This document shows, in pieces, positions 23,364-35,845 of a stretch of DNA of 64,000 nt. The notes under the pieces are model-generated. The model made no database searches and was not told where the DNA came from. It saw only the letters and a list, made by a program, of their open reading frames with translations. The number at the start of each line of letters is the position of its first letter. Within the stretch, counting starts at the first letter, position 1. A program made the translations under genes and the position numbers. This stretch comes from Balaenoptera acutorostrata (lineage: Eukaryota > Chordata > Mammalia > Artiodactyla > Balaenopteridae): positions 41,186,561 through 41,250,560 of the forward strand of contig NC_080077.1 in NCBI RefSeq assembly GCF_949987535.1. Direction: 5' to 3'.

Positions 23364-23822
23364 AATTGTCTTAGTTTCCCAGGACTGTAGTATCAAAGTA
23401 CTACAAAGTCAGTAACTTAAAACAACAGAAATTTATCATCTCACAGTTTTGGGGGATAAAAGTGTTGGCAAGGCTCTGTTCCCTTTGAAGGCACTGGGGA
23501 AAGAACTGTTTGATGGCTCTCTCCTAGCTTCTGGTAACCTTAGATATTTCTTGGCTTATAATGCATCACTCCAATCTTCTGTCTTCACGTGACATTCTCC
23601 ACGTGTGTCCTTTCAACGTCTGCCTTCTGTGTGTGTTCAGATTGTTCAGTTTCCTTGATACCAGTCATATTGGAATAGGGTTCACCCTAATGACCTCATT
23701 TTAACTTGATTACCTCTGTAAAGACACTGTTTTCAAATAATGTCACATTCATAGGTCCTGGGGTTTAGGACTTTGACATATTTTTGAGGGAAGACACAAT
23801 TCCACCTGCAACATTAATGTAC
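23364..23822 (-). mobile_element. MaLR-type solo LTR (MST/MLT1-like), antisense
   Basis: About 460 bp matching the reverse complement of a MaLR LTR. Landmarks are 'gtcttagtttcccagg', 'aacaacagaaatttatcatc', 'ttcaccctaatgacctcatt' and 'ggggtttaggactttgacat'. It is a remnant of an old non-autonomous LTR retroelement; no internal or coding sequence is present. The exact family was not determined. Confidence 0.8.
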
Positions 23823-24471
23823 CAAAATATTAACAATGTTAATCACTGTATTTTTTTTTAAGTTTTCTGTTTGTTTTTGTGATGGGTATGTATTGCTTTT
23901 ATAATCTGAAAAATATTATTCAGAAAGTAAAGTAAATGATTTTTGTAAAAAGTCTCATTTTTGAATTCTATTCATTAGCTCTCAGTTTTTATGTTATATA
24001 ATTCTAGTTGGTTTAAATTGTTTTCTGATTCAGCAAGAGTCCATTTGCATATTTAGCAATCGTCATCTGCATAATTATACATCTGTGATTATAGGTAGGA
24101 TAGAAAAAGCTCCCATCTCTGAATTAAAATAGTCTCAGCATTTGTTATCTGTAGAGAGCAGACTGGTGTTATGGTAAGAGGAGGAAAATATGACTAAAGA
24201 AGGCGTTTAGCAATAGCATATGAACAGTGTGAACACCATCAGTTACCCCTAAGTCCTGAATCCTAAGGCCATGAAACTTTTCTCACACATTAGGCAAATA
24301 GGTGAAGCATCCTTATTAGGCTTCTTGTATGCAAAATGTCTTTCTATTTTGACTAAATGCTAAGCTCTTCATTGGTTTTGTGTGAGTTATTGGGTACTGT
24401 TTTTTAAAAGTCAAATATGGCTTTATAAGTTTTCTAATGAACTAAATTCTTTTTTTTTTTTTTTTCCCTAG

Positions 24472-24660
24472 ATTTGCCTGCAATGGATAACTCAGTGTTT
24501 TTGGAATTATTTAGATTGGATAGAAATCTGCCATTATATTGCTACTTGTGTTTTCCTTGGTCCTGATTATCAAGTATATATCTGTATAGCTATATTCAAA
24601 CATCTACAACAAGACATTCTACAGCACACTCAGACTCAAGATCTGCAGGTTTTCCTAAAA
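24472..24660 (+). CDS. TBC1D32: TBC1D32 penultimate coding exon
   Basis: Acceptor CCCTAG after a strong T-rich tract, 63 codons in phase 0, donor AAA/GTAAGT (consensus). It reads [20 protein letters not shown], then [40 protein letters not shown] and FLK. The CxxWxxxxFWNYLDW stretch and the following '[22 protein letters not shown]' resemble the last helices of a TBC fold, where TBC proteins have 'hWDhhh..g....hhhAhhhh....Lh'. Trp and Cys content is high for such a short piece. The exon is fully open. Confidence 0.93.
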
Positions 24661-24721
24661 GTAAGTAACTTTACTTCTAGAGGAAAAATTTTGGCTGAAA
24701 GTTAATGGTCAACTTTGATGG

Positions 24722-24935
24722 GGTGTCTAATGCCAGATATTTTTCTAGACACTCATGAAATCCTAAAAACAACCTTGAGAGGTAGGTATTATCTTTATTT
24801 TAGAGATGAGGAAACCGAGGCACCGAGTTAAGTAAATTACCCAAGATTTTACAGCTGGTGAGTGGTGCTAGAGAGTGGTGGGCCTAGGATATGAAGTTAA
24901 GCTGCCTGGCTACAAAATTTTGCTTTCAGCCAGTA
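24722..24935 (+). repeat. MIR element
   Basis: Clear MIR core: 'ttgagaggtaggtattatct', 'tagagatgaggaaaccgagg', 'taagtaaattacccaagatt', 'acagctggtgagtggtgcta'. It starts 60 bp after the penultimate exon. Confidence 0.88.
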
Positions 24936-25864
24936 TGCTGTGCCAAAAGAGCTTTTTTTTTTTTTTTTTTTGGATATTCCTATATCTTATTTAGTCAATA
25001 AAAGTTCAAGTTACTGTGTGTTAATACAGAGCTTTGATATTTTTTAAAAACATTTAATGTAATTTTCCTATACCTTCATATTTTTCTAAACTATCAAATA
25101 TTTTTATAAAAGGGTTCCATGAAAGATTCTATCATAACACTCTTTTAAAAAAGTCACTACTATATATAAGTTAATATTTTAAAGCAAGATATAGCTGCTT
25201 TCTTTCTCACAATATTGGGACTTTTGAAGCTCTGGACTTTAGAAAATACAAGATATATAAATATATCCCTATGTGTGATTCTGGCTGGAAATCCAACTTT
25301 TTGTTTTAAGTTAAAATCTTTCCTTGAATTTAAAATATGTTTCCCTCCCCCTGCTACCCTCAGACACACATATGCACGCATATGCATACATACACCAAAA
25401 CCTACATTAGGTTTTTTCTAGGTGGACAGATAATTTCTACGTGAATTAATTTTGTCTTTATTCTTTACCATTAGATACTTATCAGTTATTTTTCATTTAA
25501 TGATGATTTTTTGTAAGTACATGTTATTGATCATTTAAGATTGTGAAACTATCAAGCGTTTTTACTTCATAAATACTGAATTCAAAAGGTCTCAAACTTC
25601 CTACATATATCAATAGAATTATGATCTTAGAAACATTCTTAATGAAATAAAGTATAACAAGACAATGGTCATACATGTAGAAGGAAAACTTAGGTAGAAA
25701 AAGAAAAAAGTGGTCTGTAAGAGGTAATTTGGAGAACAGGGATGGTTAAGTAAATGAGAATTATGTTGAGGACAAAATGTGGGTTCCTTTTCAGTAAGGG
25801 ACATTTTCATTAGTTGCAGTGGTCAGTTATAGAGATTTCAGAGTCTGAAATTTCCCCAAACTCT

Positions 25865-26105
25865 TATATTTTTATATCTCCTAACCTATAATTCTCTAAC
25901 CTCTTATCCTACTTTAGTTTCTCTTATAGTGTTTGTCAGTGGATGAAATTATTTTAGATATGTTTTGTCAGTCTTCCCCAGTATAATGTGTAAGTTCCAC
26001 AAGGATTGTGGTTTTGTGTATCTCGTTCACTAATGTATTTTTCAGTGCCTTGAACAGCACCTGACACAGAGCAGGTGCTCAATAAATACTTGTTGATAGA
26101 GTAAA
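25865..26105 (+). repeat. L2-type LINE 3' end
   Basis: Well-preserved L2 tail: 'gtaagttccacaaggattgt', 'cagtgccttgaacagcacct' and 'gcaggtgctcaataaatact'. Confidence 0.82.
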
Positions 26106-28097
26106 CAAAGAATGTAAATAAATATAAAGGGAAAGATGAATGAACTTAGTTTTTATTCACATTGAATAACAAACATTACTAACATCTTCCTTTCTACTAG
26201 AAGGATATCCTTATATTTCATCACCTTTTAATCTGTTTGATGTTGGTGATTATTGCAGTTTCATCCCTTTCTTGATTACTGCCAGGAAAAATTATAATAG
26301 GGTTTACAAATGGTGACCTCTTTAAATATTTCCGGAACTCTGTTGTGTTCTGAGCATAATGTTATCAATTTAAAACTTAAATTTAAAGAATTTTAAAGTG
26401 AGGGTAAAAAGATTATCTTTACTACCTAAGTCCTATTTAAATTACTAAAATATTAATTGAATTGGTTTAAATCCAAACTAAGAACACGTTGGCAAAGAAT
26501 TAATTTTAGCACTTGTCCTGGAACTAACCTTACTTCTTACTCCTGCTATTTGCATTCATCTGAGGTATTAGGAAAAATGCCTTTCTAATACCTTTCTATT
26601 ACCGTGACTTCACTTTATTTTCAGCAGGTAGGTCTCACGGTCACTGATTTCTTTTGGTGGGTATTTTTCTTGTGAGATAAATTCCAATGTAGTTTATTTT
26701 TAAATATGCATTTACATACCCCTTTAAGTACTCCATTAAGCCCTGTTACAATCTCTTCTTTGCAAGGTATATAAACATATGTATACTATTTTTCACTTAT
26801 TCACATATTACCCAATCATGAAATTTTGATTAAGGAAGTGATTTTTATTCTTCCCTCCCTCAAAAGATCCCCCCAGTCAGAAAGATATATGATTTTAAAA
26901 GTCCTCATTAAACTACCATTAGGGAGATTAAACCTTGGAAATTATGTTTTATACCTGATCCAAAATCTCAGACTTGTACAAAAGGAAAAAAACTTATCAA
27001 TAATTCTCCATATAACTACATACCACAGCCATAATAATATTCTTACGTTGATTACATGTTGTGCCCTGACTCTACATATTTAATAATGACTGCTTCTGAG
27101 AGGAAAGAGGAGGAAGAGTAAAACAGGGGACTTTTACTTTTTATTGTGTATATTAATGTGGGCTTTTTTTTTTTTTGAATTTTTGAGGAATGGGCCCATG
27201 CTTCTTTTGTAATAAAACTACTTTTTAAAAGGAGGATATTAATCATTATATAAAAATGGATAGAACAAGCCTCTGACTGTGGTACATAAGTTCAAATAAT
27301 CAGGCCCAATTGAATTCGTTTCCAAAATACTGGAAAACCACAAACATGTTTTCAGTTACAGTATTATCAGTTATCCCGAGAAACATGAGATAATGAGATG
27401 ATTCCAGAAGATTGAAAATACGCAGTTCTTTTCCCGGTTTTAAGTTTCATGTACTGACAGAAGGGGCATGTTGGAAATATTACTTTAGGAATAAAAATCT
27501 GTCTGAAGCATGCAGTATAGACAAAATACCAACCCATTCTGTATTCACTTTGGTTTAGGCTCAAGATTTTAAATCAGGTAATTGAATCTAGACTCAGTGT
27601 TTGAGTTTCTGGTAGGCCACTGAACAATTCTTCATGATCAGTATATTAAAAAGATGACTTGAAATTTCTTAACCCAGGTTTACTAAAAAAAAAAAAAACC
27701 AAGCAAGCAATAAAACTTGTTTATGTTTCCTCATTTGATTAAACCACTAAAAGATTAGATGAATGCCATGGGTATAAGTTTATCAGCAAGGTATTGTCTG
27801 AGTTTTTCACAATATCTTTTTAGACACAACAAGAATGTGGGTTGGATAATAGAGAAGCTAAGTGCATTATTCCCACACTGTGGTGACTGATAGATTAGTG
27901 CTGACCTAGAAGGCAACTTCTAAAGGTGTGCTGAAGAGCTTAGTCCTTGGACCTAACGTTTTTCTGTGACAGATGATGGTTCAGAAAATCTGTAGGCATC
28001 AAACATCCAGAAACAAAAGCATCATCCGACAAAATAAATATTCTCAAATATCTCAGACTTGAAAGTCTAAAGTTGGGTTGGTTTGTTTTTAACGGAT

Positions 28098-28100
<3 letters not shown>

Positions 28101-28142
<42 letters not shown>

Positions 28143-28154
28143 TCTCTCTCTGTC
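28101..28154. repeat. (TC)n polypyrimidine microsatellite
   Basis: 54 bp of TC with two G interruptions. On the transcribed strand it is a long pyrimidine tract in the last TBC1D32 intron. Confidence 0.97.
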
Positions 28155-28739
28155 ATGTACCCACCCACACACAATCAACAAGTGTAGGGAGAATTACTTT
28201 GATAGTACTTCAGAAGACCCACTGTTTTAGCAGACTGGCTGTATAACATTCCTCTGCATGGTAATACGCTGACAGCAATCTAGGTTTTAGTTTATGAATT
28301 CAACCTGGGGACAAACGTCACTGAAATGCCAGGCTAGGAGAAGATTGCCTTCCAGTGAAAATCAGTCGGTGAAGACTCAAAATACTTAATTAAAATGCTT
28401 CAACTAAATCCTGCATATTATGGCAAAACCAATTTATAATTATGTAAAAATAAGATTAATTTCAACCCATCAGTAAATTGTCAAGAGGGTTTTTTTTGTT
28501 GTTACTATTGCAGCTGTGGTTACCTGAGCATGTTGACAGGGTAAGAAATGGAGATCAGACTGAAAAATAAATAAATAAATAAATAATTGTATACTAAGCT
28601 CTCAACAGACAAAAGTGTTTATAGTATTAAAAATAATTCACCATCCAAAGGATCAAACACAACATGCTCAGTATTATTCAACTGTGGTTTTCAGTTATGT
28701 TTTCTGCATTGACCTTATATCACTTGAGTCCACCTCAAG

Positions 28740-28925
28740 TTAAATTCTGCCACTCTGTGTAAGCTTGGGCATGTTGCTTACCTCTCCATGCCTCAGTTTT
28801 CTCATCTGTTTAACTGGGCATGAAATAATACCTATCACATAGAGTTGTTGAGGAACTAAATGAGATGATATCTGTAAAATATTTCTAGAACATTATCTGA
28901 CACATTGCAAGTGCTTTAAAAAAAA
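28740..28925 (-). repeat. MIR element, antisense
   Basis: Reverse MIR: 'tgcctcagttttctcatctg', 'cacatagagttgttgaggaa', 'ttatctgacacattgcaagt'. Confidence 0.88.
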
Positions 28926-30479
28926 AAAAGTAGCAGTTATTTGAGTTTCTACATCCCTGTTCATCCTTCTCTTGTATTTTTTTTTTTTTAAGAAAAAATG
29001 TGCAAACAACACAGCAAAGGAAACAGGATTTTCTCCTGGATCCATTGCTAGACTATACACTTTTGCTCCCATTTTCTTCTCCAGCTCCTGAGACATCTTG
29101 GTATTATATCGTATCATGTAGTAATACCAGGCATATACTGCAGATCTATGTCAGGAACATTCTCTTACGTTGTATCTGATCAAGGCCTATTCCCTCATTT
29201 ACCCAGCCAAAACTGAATCATCTCTGTAGTCATCACATATGCCACGTACCCCTCAGCTGAGTTAAAGTCTTTACAAATGCATACTTTATCCTAAATATTT
29301 AAGAACATTATGTTCTCTCCAGAACTACACTTTCTGTCTAAACTTTCCTGATCTTAAAAATCACTAGGGTCCTTATTAAAACTGATATACCTAGATTCCT
29401 CCCAGACCTACTAACACAGAGTTTTCATGACAGAGGCCTACGTTGTCAGATTTTAGTATAAAATCTCAAGTAGCTTGCAACCTTTAGAATATGTGAAAAT
29501 GTTACCTTTGGAGCTTGAACGCGAGGGATTCAGAAGTTTGGGGAATATTGGGTCCCGGAATTTCTAATTATACCAAACACTCTAGGAAGAATATACTAGA
29601 AGAAACGTGACTTACAGGTTGTTTGTGTTTCTACCGCTTTGACCAGGAAGGAAGGTCCTTTTTTATATGATAGTTCAGACATAACACCCAAGAGGTCATC
29701 TCTAGCAAGGGTAAAGAGCAGAACTAAGTTCACAAAACCCCTTCTCTCATGCAACTCTATATAATTTGGTGCTTCCTATGTGAGAGATGACATTAATACG
29801 GATCCTTTGTTAAGTTACCTTAGTGGATAGTAAGTTCTATACCTTTTGTGGCAAACTTATTTTATATGCCTCCTGGTGATTATTAATGAGTTGACTCTTT
29901 GTTCCAGTTTAACCCAAAGTGACATATCTTACTTTTTTTCCTCCATACGCTATAAAGAGCTATTATCTTTTTTTTTAAATCACCTTTTGAATGCATTAAT
30001 AATTAAATACTAGGGAAAGGGTATATCAGAAAATACCTAAACTTGGTCCTAAAATCTTAAAACTAAAGCATGTCATGGTAGCACACTTCGTCTTTTCATG
30101 CTTTGTATCTATTTACCACCCTCAAAGTCCTTATCTTCAATTCAAATTCCAAATTTACAGGGCTTGCAGTAGGTCTAAAAACATTTCTGCTGGAAACTAT
30201 TTTTGAAAACTTTGATAAAAATAATGATTGAAATTATAGGTATAGCTTGATTTCCGTAACAGGCATATTCTTGAGAAGTTGCAAGAAAGGACAGTAATAG
30301 CTTAATATTTTAAGTGAATTGTTCTCTTACATTTTTGGTAAAGGGTTGAAGAGCAGAGACTAGAGTCAATAATCTTTAATGGGCCTGTCCACACTTAACA
30401 TTACAAATTGGCAGTTCAATCAAGAAAATCTAGCTCAACCATTTCAGAGAAAGGTTAATAAAAATGTTATTATGACCAC

Positions 30480-31060
30480 CATTAATACCGTGAGTGCTTA
30501 TTGAATGCCAGGCACTGGGCAAAGGGATTAACAGGTACTGCTCATTCACTCATTGACCATTGTCCAGCATCTGTGTTCCAGGCATTGTTGTAGTCACAAG
30601 AATAGGCCATGGCCTTGCCAAATTGACCTTAACATTCTACCAGTAGGTAAATAATATGTGAATAAATATATAATATTTCAGGTATTGATAGATCTTATTA
30701 TAAAGAAATCAAACACAGTAAGGGAGTCAGAGAGTGAGATTCATAGGTACTGTTTAGATAAAGAGCCCAGTGAAGGCTACTCTGAGGCTAATTAGCCCAG
30801 TGAGGCTAATCAGAGACCTGAATGAAGCAAAGGAAAAAAAGCAATACAAAGATTTCTGTACAAAATCCTTCTAAATGAGAAGAAAGACAAGTGCAAAGGC
30901 TCAGAGGTTGGAATGAGCTTGGCCCACTTAGAAAGTGTCAAGATGACCATTATGGCCAAAACAAGGTGAGGGAGTAAGAATGGTCGGAGATGAGACAGGA
31001 GTCAGATCACATAAGGCTTTATAATTCATGGTAAAGAGTTCTGACAACACAATTTATGCT
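30480..31060 (+). repeat. Old interspersed repeat, family not assigned
   Basis: Resembles a mammal-wide repeat with the order 'gcttattgaatgccaggcac', 'aatgaagcaaagg', 'gcaaaggctcagagg', 'agatcacataaggctttata'. Related text occurs near 46950-47280. I recognise the pattern but cannot name the family with confidence. Confidence 0.5.
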
Positions 31061-31200
31061 GTTATTCAGCCTCTGTCAAATTGAGGCTTAGAGAATCTGT
31101 AAACTTTCCCAGGTTCATACTTCTAGTAACAAATATAGGTGAGTTTTAACCCTTTTTTGGTCTGAATCCAAATCCTGTGCTCTTTCTAGTGTATCATTGA
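31060..31200 (+). repeat. MIR-like fragment
   Basis: Worn MIR core: 'attgaggcttagagaatctg', 'aaactttcccaggttcatac', then 'gaatccaaatcctgtgctct'. Confidence 0.55.
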
Positions 31201-34009
31201 CCAGTCTGTTTACTTAAAAAAAAAAAAAAAATCCTAAATTCAGTGGAACTTCTAATTAAGTGCTTTCAGTAGTAAAAGAAAACCAGTGGATACATACTTG
31301 AAACTAGACTATATGTACAAAGGAGAGAGGGAAGCTGTGTATATGTCATATTATATAATTGAATACACACACAGCATTGTGGTTTAGGATGGTAATTTTT
31401 AATGCTTTTCTGATGGTTCAACATTTGAAACCCAACATTAATGAAAAAAAGCAAATCATTGAAGGCACACTGGTTGAAAAGCCATTAGGCAGAAAAAGAA
31501 AATGCAATATATTCATAATGAACTTCCCAACCAAGACAAACTACTCCAGAAGTAACTTATTAAAACAAGACTTGAACAAATAGTGCACTGTTTGTATAAA
31601 ATGGCATAATGTTACCTTATATAATTACATATGCCTACCTATTTAAAGAATAAGGGAATTCATATTTTTATATAGAGTCCAATATACTTATGTCTATAAA
31701 TGAAATGGTAAAGCAGTATTCTGAGGAAATGGTCCTTTATAACTTGAATGATAAGCTGGCAGTCTAAATGGTCATAATTACAAAGAAAAGTAATTCATTG
31801 AAAAGGCTATAAGAGAACATTTAGGATAAAATGAAACATATTCCACTTTGAAGACAAAGTGGAATTCAAAGATTCTAAAATTTTATTCAGAGTTAAAATT
31901 GCCTGTGAATTTTAAATAATCTATATAATTTAAAAACATTCCTTTTAAAATGAATATTTAATTCATTATGAAATAAGACCTTAATAGCCTTATCTTTCTC
32001 TTATGAAATAAGACCTCAACTTTACTTGCCATTTTATGGGTGTCTCTTCAGTATAGTTATCAGAGTATTTTCTCTTTATTTTAAAATTAATGTCCAAAAT
32101 GGAAGCCATAATTCAAAAAACATGTTTTAAGGAAAAAAGTATTTTTAAACCAAGTAGTAGCTATGGTTCTCCATAGGTAGTTTTTATTTTTAAATTAAAG
32201 TGGAGCAATAATTAAAAGATGTTAAAATAGGTTTTGCTTATTTTTGCCCAGAAAGAATTATTAGAGTTATTGTTCAAATGCTGTCATCTCCTATTGTAAT
32301 TCACATTTAATGAACAATAAGCATTCTTTTAAAAATCATGGATATGTACTAAGACAATTTTTCTGGCATTAGGTTTTTTTTCTTCTGGTTAGAATAACAC
32401 ATTAATTCTTTTCCAAGTTAGGTATAGTTTTAGTGAAAGGGTGATTAATGTCAGATCACACATAATTTGAATGAAGAGAACGGATAACTTCATAAATAGT
32501 TCCATGACTACAACTATAACCGTTAAAAGTGAATTCTTGAACAGTAAGATTGGTCTTACTTCAATCCTATTTTTTGCCCAAAGAACAAAGTGAAATATGT
32601 TTGATAGAGAGAAATTTACATAGTATTTCTGCTATTCATAAGATGAACATCTTCCTTTTGATTCAGTTGCTTATACATAAAACTGGAGATATGATATATA
32701 CCTCAGCTGTTAATGTTTTAGGACAGAGACCTGTCTCATTCATCTTTGGGTCTTCACTGTATAACCAAGAACTTTACATACAATAAGGGAATGAATGAGG
32801 TTAATGAATGAAGAAATGAAGCAATGGATAACATCACAAGTATTTTAAAATTAAGAGTAAAGTTCAAATTTTTATGTTCGAGGGTATTAGCTCTAGTCTT
32901 AAAGGTGTAATCTTATGCATATAACTTAACATTATTTAGTTTTCTTAGTTATAATATCAGCCTTGTAGATCAGTAATAATACTTTTTTTTAAAGTACCAA
33001 TTAACTTTTCCCCAAAATTACCCAGATTTTAGGTAGTATGTGGCAAGTAAGTGTACTCTTCTCCCAAGTTATGTGCAAGCTGTGAACTATTACTAATCTA
33101 GTAGTGATTAGCGAGCGACATCTGAGGCCTTTAAAAACATCCATTCTTACTGAGAATTTGTGATGTTTTCATAACTACCCTACATTGATGTTTCTCATCT
33201 ACAGACTGTCTCTAACACAATTTTTGGTATCTGATAATATATTTTATTCTTTTGAATTGTTGTTTATTGTTAGTAGCTTTTGCCTTTAAGCTATATTCTC
33301 CAGAAAGGCATGAATTGCCCAAAATTTTTTATAACCTCCAAAACTTCTAACATAATACATTACATTGAATCAAGGATCATGTTTCTTTTGCAGAATTTTT
33401 TTGTTGTTACCTTGAAGGGTAGGCATTGCATAGCGAGTATTTGGAGATACTAAAAGAAATAGTCATAAAATTTCCTAAAAGTGTCTAAGATTCTAAATGG
33501 ATGCTCCTACTATTTTTCATTCTTGAGTGCCTCATTTGGGACACTAACCATTAAATTCCAAATTAGTATAGACATGCATAGTACCAACATTATGAATTGC
33601 AGACTGTTGGAGATTTTATGAACAGTAGCTGTAGAACTGATATTTCTTGCAATATTATAAGTATCCTTTGATAAGCTTTAGAGTCTTTACTAATTACAAA
33701 TGTGAACAATCATTCTATAATTGAAACTATTATATCTTAAATATTAGGAAGATTTCATTATCTTGTTTTTTGTTAGCTGTAAAGCATTTTTGGTTTTGAA
33801 AACAGGCAACCTTGTTTCATAGGGACATGGTTTTTTGCTATCATATGCCTATAGCCTACTAAATTAAAAAGCAGTTACACATTTATTAGAAACATAAAAC
33901 CCCCATCTATAGCTGAAAAAAAATGATACATTAACTGTTTAAAACTCATTAACTTAGAATTGTGTGTCTTTACCCAAGCGAATGAACGTCTCTTTCTATT
34001 TTTTGACAG

Positions 34010-34129
34010 GAAGAAGCACTGCATGGGTTTCGAGTGAGTGATTACTTTGAATACATGGAAATTTTGGAACAAAACTACAGACCAGTGCTGCTGAGAGACA
34101 TGTGGAACATTAGAGTACAAAGCACATAG
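34010..34129 (+). CDS. TBC1D32: TBC1D32 last coding exon with stop
   Basis: Acceptor TTTTGACAG, 39 codons and TAG. It reads [20 protein letters not shown], then [19 protein letters not shown]. The end matches the C-terminus I recall for TBC1D32, apart from small substitutions. Across the splice the protein runs FLK-EEALHG without a break, phase 0. The six visible exons sum to 791 nt: two bases of a split codon, 262 full codons and the stop, about the last fifth of a protein of roughly 1,250 residues. No targeting signal or membrane segment is seen at the C-terminus; it ends in a basic, polar tail. Confidence 0.93.
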   Translation, partial: EEALHGFRVSDYFEYMEILEQNYRPVLLRDMWNIRVQST

Positions 34130-34829
34130 ATCATGGAACACGCAATTTAATTTTATGTTTTATTTATTTTTAAAGGAGACAGAGGGACTTAACTGTTTTC
34201 TGTCTGTGTCTATAACAACATATGCTTTGTGAATACACAGTATTGTAAATCAGTACTGAGAGTTTTTGAATATAATAGTATATTCGAGTAGGTATTGGCT
34301 CAATTGAAGTGAATTCATTTTTGTAAGTTTGTTGTTGTGTAAGGTTGTTTTAGAATCAAATCTAGCTTACTTATAGTTCTTTATGTTTAAGAGTTAGTCT
34401 TAACCTACATTTCCTTCTTCCCAGGATGATTAAAATATTTTTTCCAATGAGTTTGGAAAGTAGCAGCAATATTGTAAATAATTGACCAGCCAGAGAGATT
34501 CCATAGAGACAAGGAAGACGATTGTTTTCTTCATTTTTATGTCTTTACATATAAAGGAAAATAAGCAAAACCATAACTGCTTATTTTACATATGGAGGAA
34601 CAAATGATATTTATCATGGCAAGTGGTAAGAAAATTGTCGTCAGACATAATTGTTTTTCTAGGAATTGCTTTTGATACCTATATCAATTTATAATTTTTC
34701 ATATGAAATGTAGTCTCTACATGGTTCATTTAAAACATAGATTGGTTATTGCATACTGATATGCATTTGACTCTCATTTGTTAAGTGGTTTACTCAATGA
34801 TAGATTTGATTTGTACTGAACTTGAAAAC

Positions 34830-34835
34830 ATTAAA
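34830..34835 (+). promoter_or_regulatory. TBC1D32: Candidate proximal poly(A) signal ATTAAA
   Basis: Common variant hexamer about 0.7 kb after the stop. Downstream 'tagatttgtaaattatttta' is only moderately T/GT-rich, so it is weaker than the distal signal. Confidence 0.4.
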
Positions 34836-35824
34836 GAGAATAGATTTGTAAATTATTTTAAATGACCAACACAGTGTTTTATTTTATTTAAATAGAAGGT
34901 TCGGCTCCAGTGAGATTAATATGCTAGGCTCTATTTTCTTATAACCATCACATTTAATATATGAAAGATAAGACACAAAAATATTATTAATTTTTCAGTC
35001 AGCAATTTCAACAAGTTTTAAAAATTATAGGTAGAGGTCATTTTGTATTCATTGCTTATATTTAAATATAAATCAACCATTAAAACCATTCTGGAGCCTT
35101 TTTTTTTTTTTCAACCAAAAATGGCTTATCTACAGACTCTATTTTTCCTTTTAGTATGATGAAATAACATATCATACAATTTTCAGTTTTGTGATATTTA
35201 GGCGATTGTAGTATCAACCTTCCCAAATCAGTTTTTGTGCTGTAAATGCCGGCAATAGATTCTCAGTAATGGTGTTCCTAAAGGGCACTGAAAAAGTTAA
35301 GAAAAGAAAATTGAGCAAGTTAATTTGACATATTGCTCACTTTAGCTCTGGCTGATTTGAGTTAAGTAAGAAAGCCCCAGGTTACTCAAAACACCAAGTT
35401 TTGTCTACTTTCAAACTTAATTTTGAAAAGCTGTTCCACAGAACCTGTAATACATGTTTCTGTTTTTTCCCATTCTGTTTCTGAGATGTTGTTATTGGTC
35501 CTGAGAAACTTGCAACTTTATTTCTTTTTAAAAGGTCTTACATGGTAATTGGAAATACAAATGGAGAAGGAACTACAACTTAATTTTATAATATTCATTG
35601 GTGATTTTGATTGGACACTGAAGCAAGATCTAGATAATAATTACATTATGGAAAAGTGACTTCAGCTGGAGCCAGAAAGCTTTCATTTTCATTTGATAAA
35701 TATGTTTTGAACAATGACTTAGCAATTTGGTGAAATAACATTATAAAATATGGTAGTTCTTGTAGCTACCATTGTGAATTATTTTTGTACCTATTTTTAT
35801 TTTAAGAATACTCTTTAGAGTAGA

Positions 35825-35830
35825 AATAAA
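35825..35830 (+). terminator. TBC1D32: Likely main poly(A) signal AATAAA of TBC1D32
   Basis: Canonical AATAAA with a TGTA upstream ('tttttgtacc' near 35784) and a downstream 'tgtcttgcttctctgtttta' T/GT-rich element. The cleavage site would be about 10-20 nt later. Inferred; no transcript data. Confidence 0.65.
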
Positions 35831-35845
35831 TACAGCCCTGTCTTG

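Larger units (their letters stand above)
11415..24471 (+). other. TBC1D32: TBC1D32 intron (13.1 kb, GT-AG), repeat-rich
   Basis: Donor GTAATC; acceptor TTTTTCCCTAG preceded by a long T tract (24449-24465), a strong polypyrimidine tract. The intron hosts the L1, LTR, L2 and MIR copies listed separately. In 15690-16955, 17465-19640 and 21726-22380 I see AT-rich sequence without a gene; a MIR-like scrap may lie near 15690-15790 and an old LINE-like tail near 21970-22110. The 22920-23340 stretch has a short open frame (22956-23174) that I do not recognise. Confidence 0.75.
24661..34009 (+). other. TBC1D32: TBC1D32 last intron (9.3 kb, GT-AG)
   Basis: Donor GTAAGT, acceptor TTTTTTGACAG. Besides the listed MIR, L2 and microsatellite features there is a 19-T run (24953-24971), an (AAAT)n patch near 28567-28586 and an A run near 31216-31230. 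The stretches 24975-25860, 26110-28100, 28930-30480 and 31200-34000 are AT-rich and hold nothing I can name; an L2-like tail may lie at 32700-32820 and a MER5-like scrap at about 29340-29480. Open frames here are short and unsupported. Confidence 0.75.
34130..35845 (+). other. TBC1D32: TBC1D32 3' untranslated region (inferred extent)
   Basis: AT-rich, largely repeat-free sequence after the stop, consistent with a 3'UTR of about 1.7 kb. The right limit is inferred from the strong poly(A) signal near 35.83 kb followed by a TG/T-rich stretch. Several ATTTA and TGTA(A/T)AT-like words occur, but I assign no specific control element. A shorter form could end after the ATTAAA near 34.83 kb. Confidence 0.65.
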
